Origin: Candidatus Zixiibacteriota bacterium
GTDB taxonomy: Bacteria; Zixibacteria; MSB-5A5; GN15; PGXB01
DNA length: 64,000 bases
Direction of reading: 5' to 3'
Assembly (NCBI GenBank): GCA_016933955.1
Contig: JAFGTT010000024.1
Coordinates: 1 to 64,000 of the forward strand
In this document: positions 63,154-64,000 of the stretch, in pieces
Position numbering within the stretch: position 1 is the stretch's first letter
Layout: every line of letters begins with the position of its first letter
Notes under the pieces: model-generated
Database searches by the model: none
What the model saw: the letters and a program-made list of their open reading frames with translations, nothing else
What the model was told of the DNA's origin: nothing
Program-made: the position numbers and the translations under genes

Positions 63154-64000
63154 TTATTTCCCTTTCTTGTATGCTCCTCCTCTTGAACCGGAGGACTGGG
63201 TTTTCATGGAACCGGCCGAGGAAGTCGACCCTGATGATGAGGTCGACTTACTCCTATAATCGGGACTGTCGGATGATTTCGATGAACCACTCGAACCGCC
63301 TGAAGATTTACTCCGGGTGGATGATGATGACGGCTTGGAATCGCCGGATTTATTCACCTTATCCGACTGCCTGGAATTGGAGGATTCACCTGATTTCGAG
63401 GAACTGCCGGAGGATTTACTGCGGGTGGTTTTATTATCGATATAGTCTGATCCTGATTTGCTTCCCGATCTCGTTTTGTAATCGGTTGATCGGGTATTCC
63501 TATCGGCATCATTGCCACTTTTGGATTTACCGCTTCCGCGATAACTCGAACCGGTTTTATCCGATGAAACTTTGGCCGAGGTAGAATAGCCGTCATATTT
63601 CGACCTGACCGTTTTCTCTTCGGCAATTTTATAGCGGCTGCCGGGGACGGACTGGCTCACGATCGGTTGCTGGGTTTTCTTCATCGTCACCTGTTTTTCA
63701 TAATCAGGATAACCATTTTTCGCCGGATTGAGATACCCCTGTTTCTGAACCTCTTTAAATCGCGACTTCACGGTCGAAGTGGTCTTAATTAAAGTTTCGT
63801 CCAGGACTATCGATTTCCTACGGGTGACATCGACCCGGTCTTCCCAGCAATAACCATAATGGTCATAGATTGTGACATAGTGCCACCCATAATAGATTCT
63901 GGGAATGAATAGAGGTGCCACTCCCCAGTAAACACCATCGATATAAATAGTGGCTCCGAAGGGGTAATCGATATACATGGCGCCATAGAATCCCCAATCC
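63154..64000 (-). CDS. PEGA-like domain protein with a Ser/Lys-rich tail, 5' end outside the window
   Basis: The reading frame is open to the window edge, so the N-terminus (probably a signal peptide) is missing. The first in-frame ATG at 63978 is internal to a PEGA-like domain: DYPFGATIYIDGVYWGVAPL, then YYGWHYVTIYDHYGYCWEDR. This is a carbohydrate/cell-wall-associated beta fold. The last 150 residues are low complexity (repeats of SKSSGSSS and SDKVNKSGDSKPSS) and end GGAYKKGK. Such tails are flexible and surface exposed or bind polyanions. Function is unknown. Confidence 0.7.
   Translation of the reverse strand, partial: DWGFYGAMYIDYPFGATIYIDGVYWGVAPLFIPRIYYGWHYVTIYDHYGYCWEDRVDVTRRKSIVLDETLIKTTSTVKSRFKEVQKQGYLNPAKNGYPDYEKQVTMKKTQQPIVSQSVPGSRYKIAEEKTVRSKYDGYSTSAKVSSDKTGSSYRGSGKSKSGNDADRNTRSTDYKTRSGSKSGSDYIDNKTTRSKSSGSSSKSGESSNSRQSDKVNKSGDSKPSSSSTRSKSSGGSSGSSKSSDSPDYRSKSTSSSGSTSSAGSMKTQSSGSRGGAYKKGK

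Noticed and set aside
63171-63978. Low-complexity Ser/Lys coding region as a DNA repeat array or CRISPR
   Set aside because: The periodicity is at the amino-acid level and irregular; there are no constant repeats with unique spacers.

Overview
The window looks like part of a chromosome from an uncultured Gram-negative bacterium of the FCB/Zixibacteria-like type. This is inferred from gene content: outer-membrane beta-barrel proteins, a secreted protease ending in a Por/type IX-like sorting domain (NYPNPFNPSTRIRFEL), a second protease ending in a dockerin-type repeat pair, MXAN_6640-like and DUF2723 families, an alternative GlmU-like protein, and an HrcA/CIRCE heat-shock operon. No marker gene here fixes the phylum. 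I see no insertion sequence, phage, plasmid or CRISPR array. Nearly all DNA is coding, and most genes lie on the minus strand.

Layout. 1-2.7 kb: a tRNA-Gly/tRNA-Cys pair, a DtxR/MntR-like metalloregulator, and a porin-like protein whose promoter carries a large palindrome. 3.3-10.1 kb (minus): a GT-C membrane glycosyltransferase, glycogen synthase, GalT, a GlmU-like nucleotidyl/acyltransferase, a DUF4328-like protein and a QueT-type transporter. 10.2-11.9 kb: two tandem HTH/WYL regulators. 12.2-17.3 kb (plus): a large envelope protein, a PorV/TraF-like outer-membrane protein and an M6 protease. 17.4-21.3 kb (minus): a zinc-ribbon protein, a dockerin-bearing protease and a one-POTRA Omp85 protein.

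21.5-30.4 kb (plus): a complete-looking type IV pilus/type II secretion hybrid operon, with ATPase, platform protein, three pseudopilins (one carrying large extra beta domains), a PilM-PilN fusion, PilO-like and PilP-like proteins and a short secretin. Its likely prepilin peptidase lies about 25 kb away, in the heat-shock gene run. 30.4-32.8 kb (minus): a MauE/DoxX-like and rhodanese pair, a compact small-protein unit with a structured leader, and a coiled-coil membrane protein. 33-44.6 kb (minus): a surface-glycan or glycoprotein cluster with two polyprenyl-phosphate-sugar-type GT2 enzymes, a GT39-like and a DUF2723 GT-C protein, a GT4, an LPG-synthase-like membrane protein, an epimerase, and an oxidoreductase/acyltransferase pair.

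44.7-48.7 kb (minus): riboflavin operon ribD-ribE-ribBA-ribH-nusB under an FMN riboswitch whose terminator abuts the ribD start codon. 48.8-52 kb: a multi-GAF membrane protein with a degenerate kinase-like tail, and a divergent lipoprotein. 52-62.7 kb (minus): hrcA-grpE-dnaK-dnaJ-prmA-rsmE-prepilin peptidase-histidine kinase-efp-rnhC, starting at a sigma70-type promoter and a CIRCE element. 62.7-64 kb: two small envelope proteins, the last cut by the window edge.

The best candidates for something under-described are the pilus/T2SS hybrid with its multidomain pseudopilin, the M6 protease/PorV-like operon, the glycosylation cluster, the leader-controlled 60-residue gene, and the GAF protein that looks like a kinase without kinase residues. 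All functional statements rest on reading motifs by eye; no database search was run.
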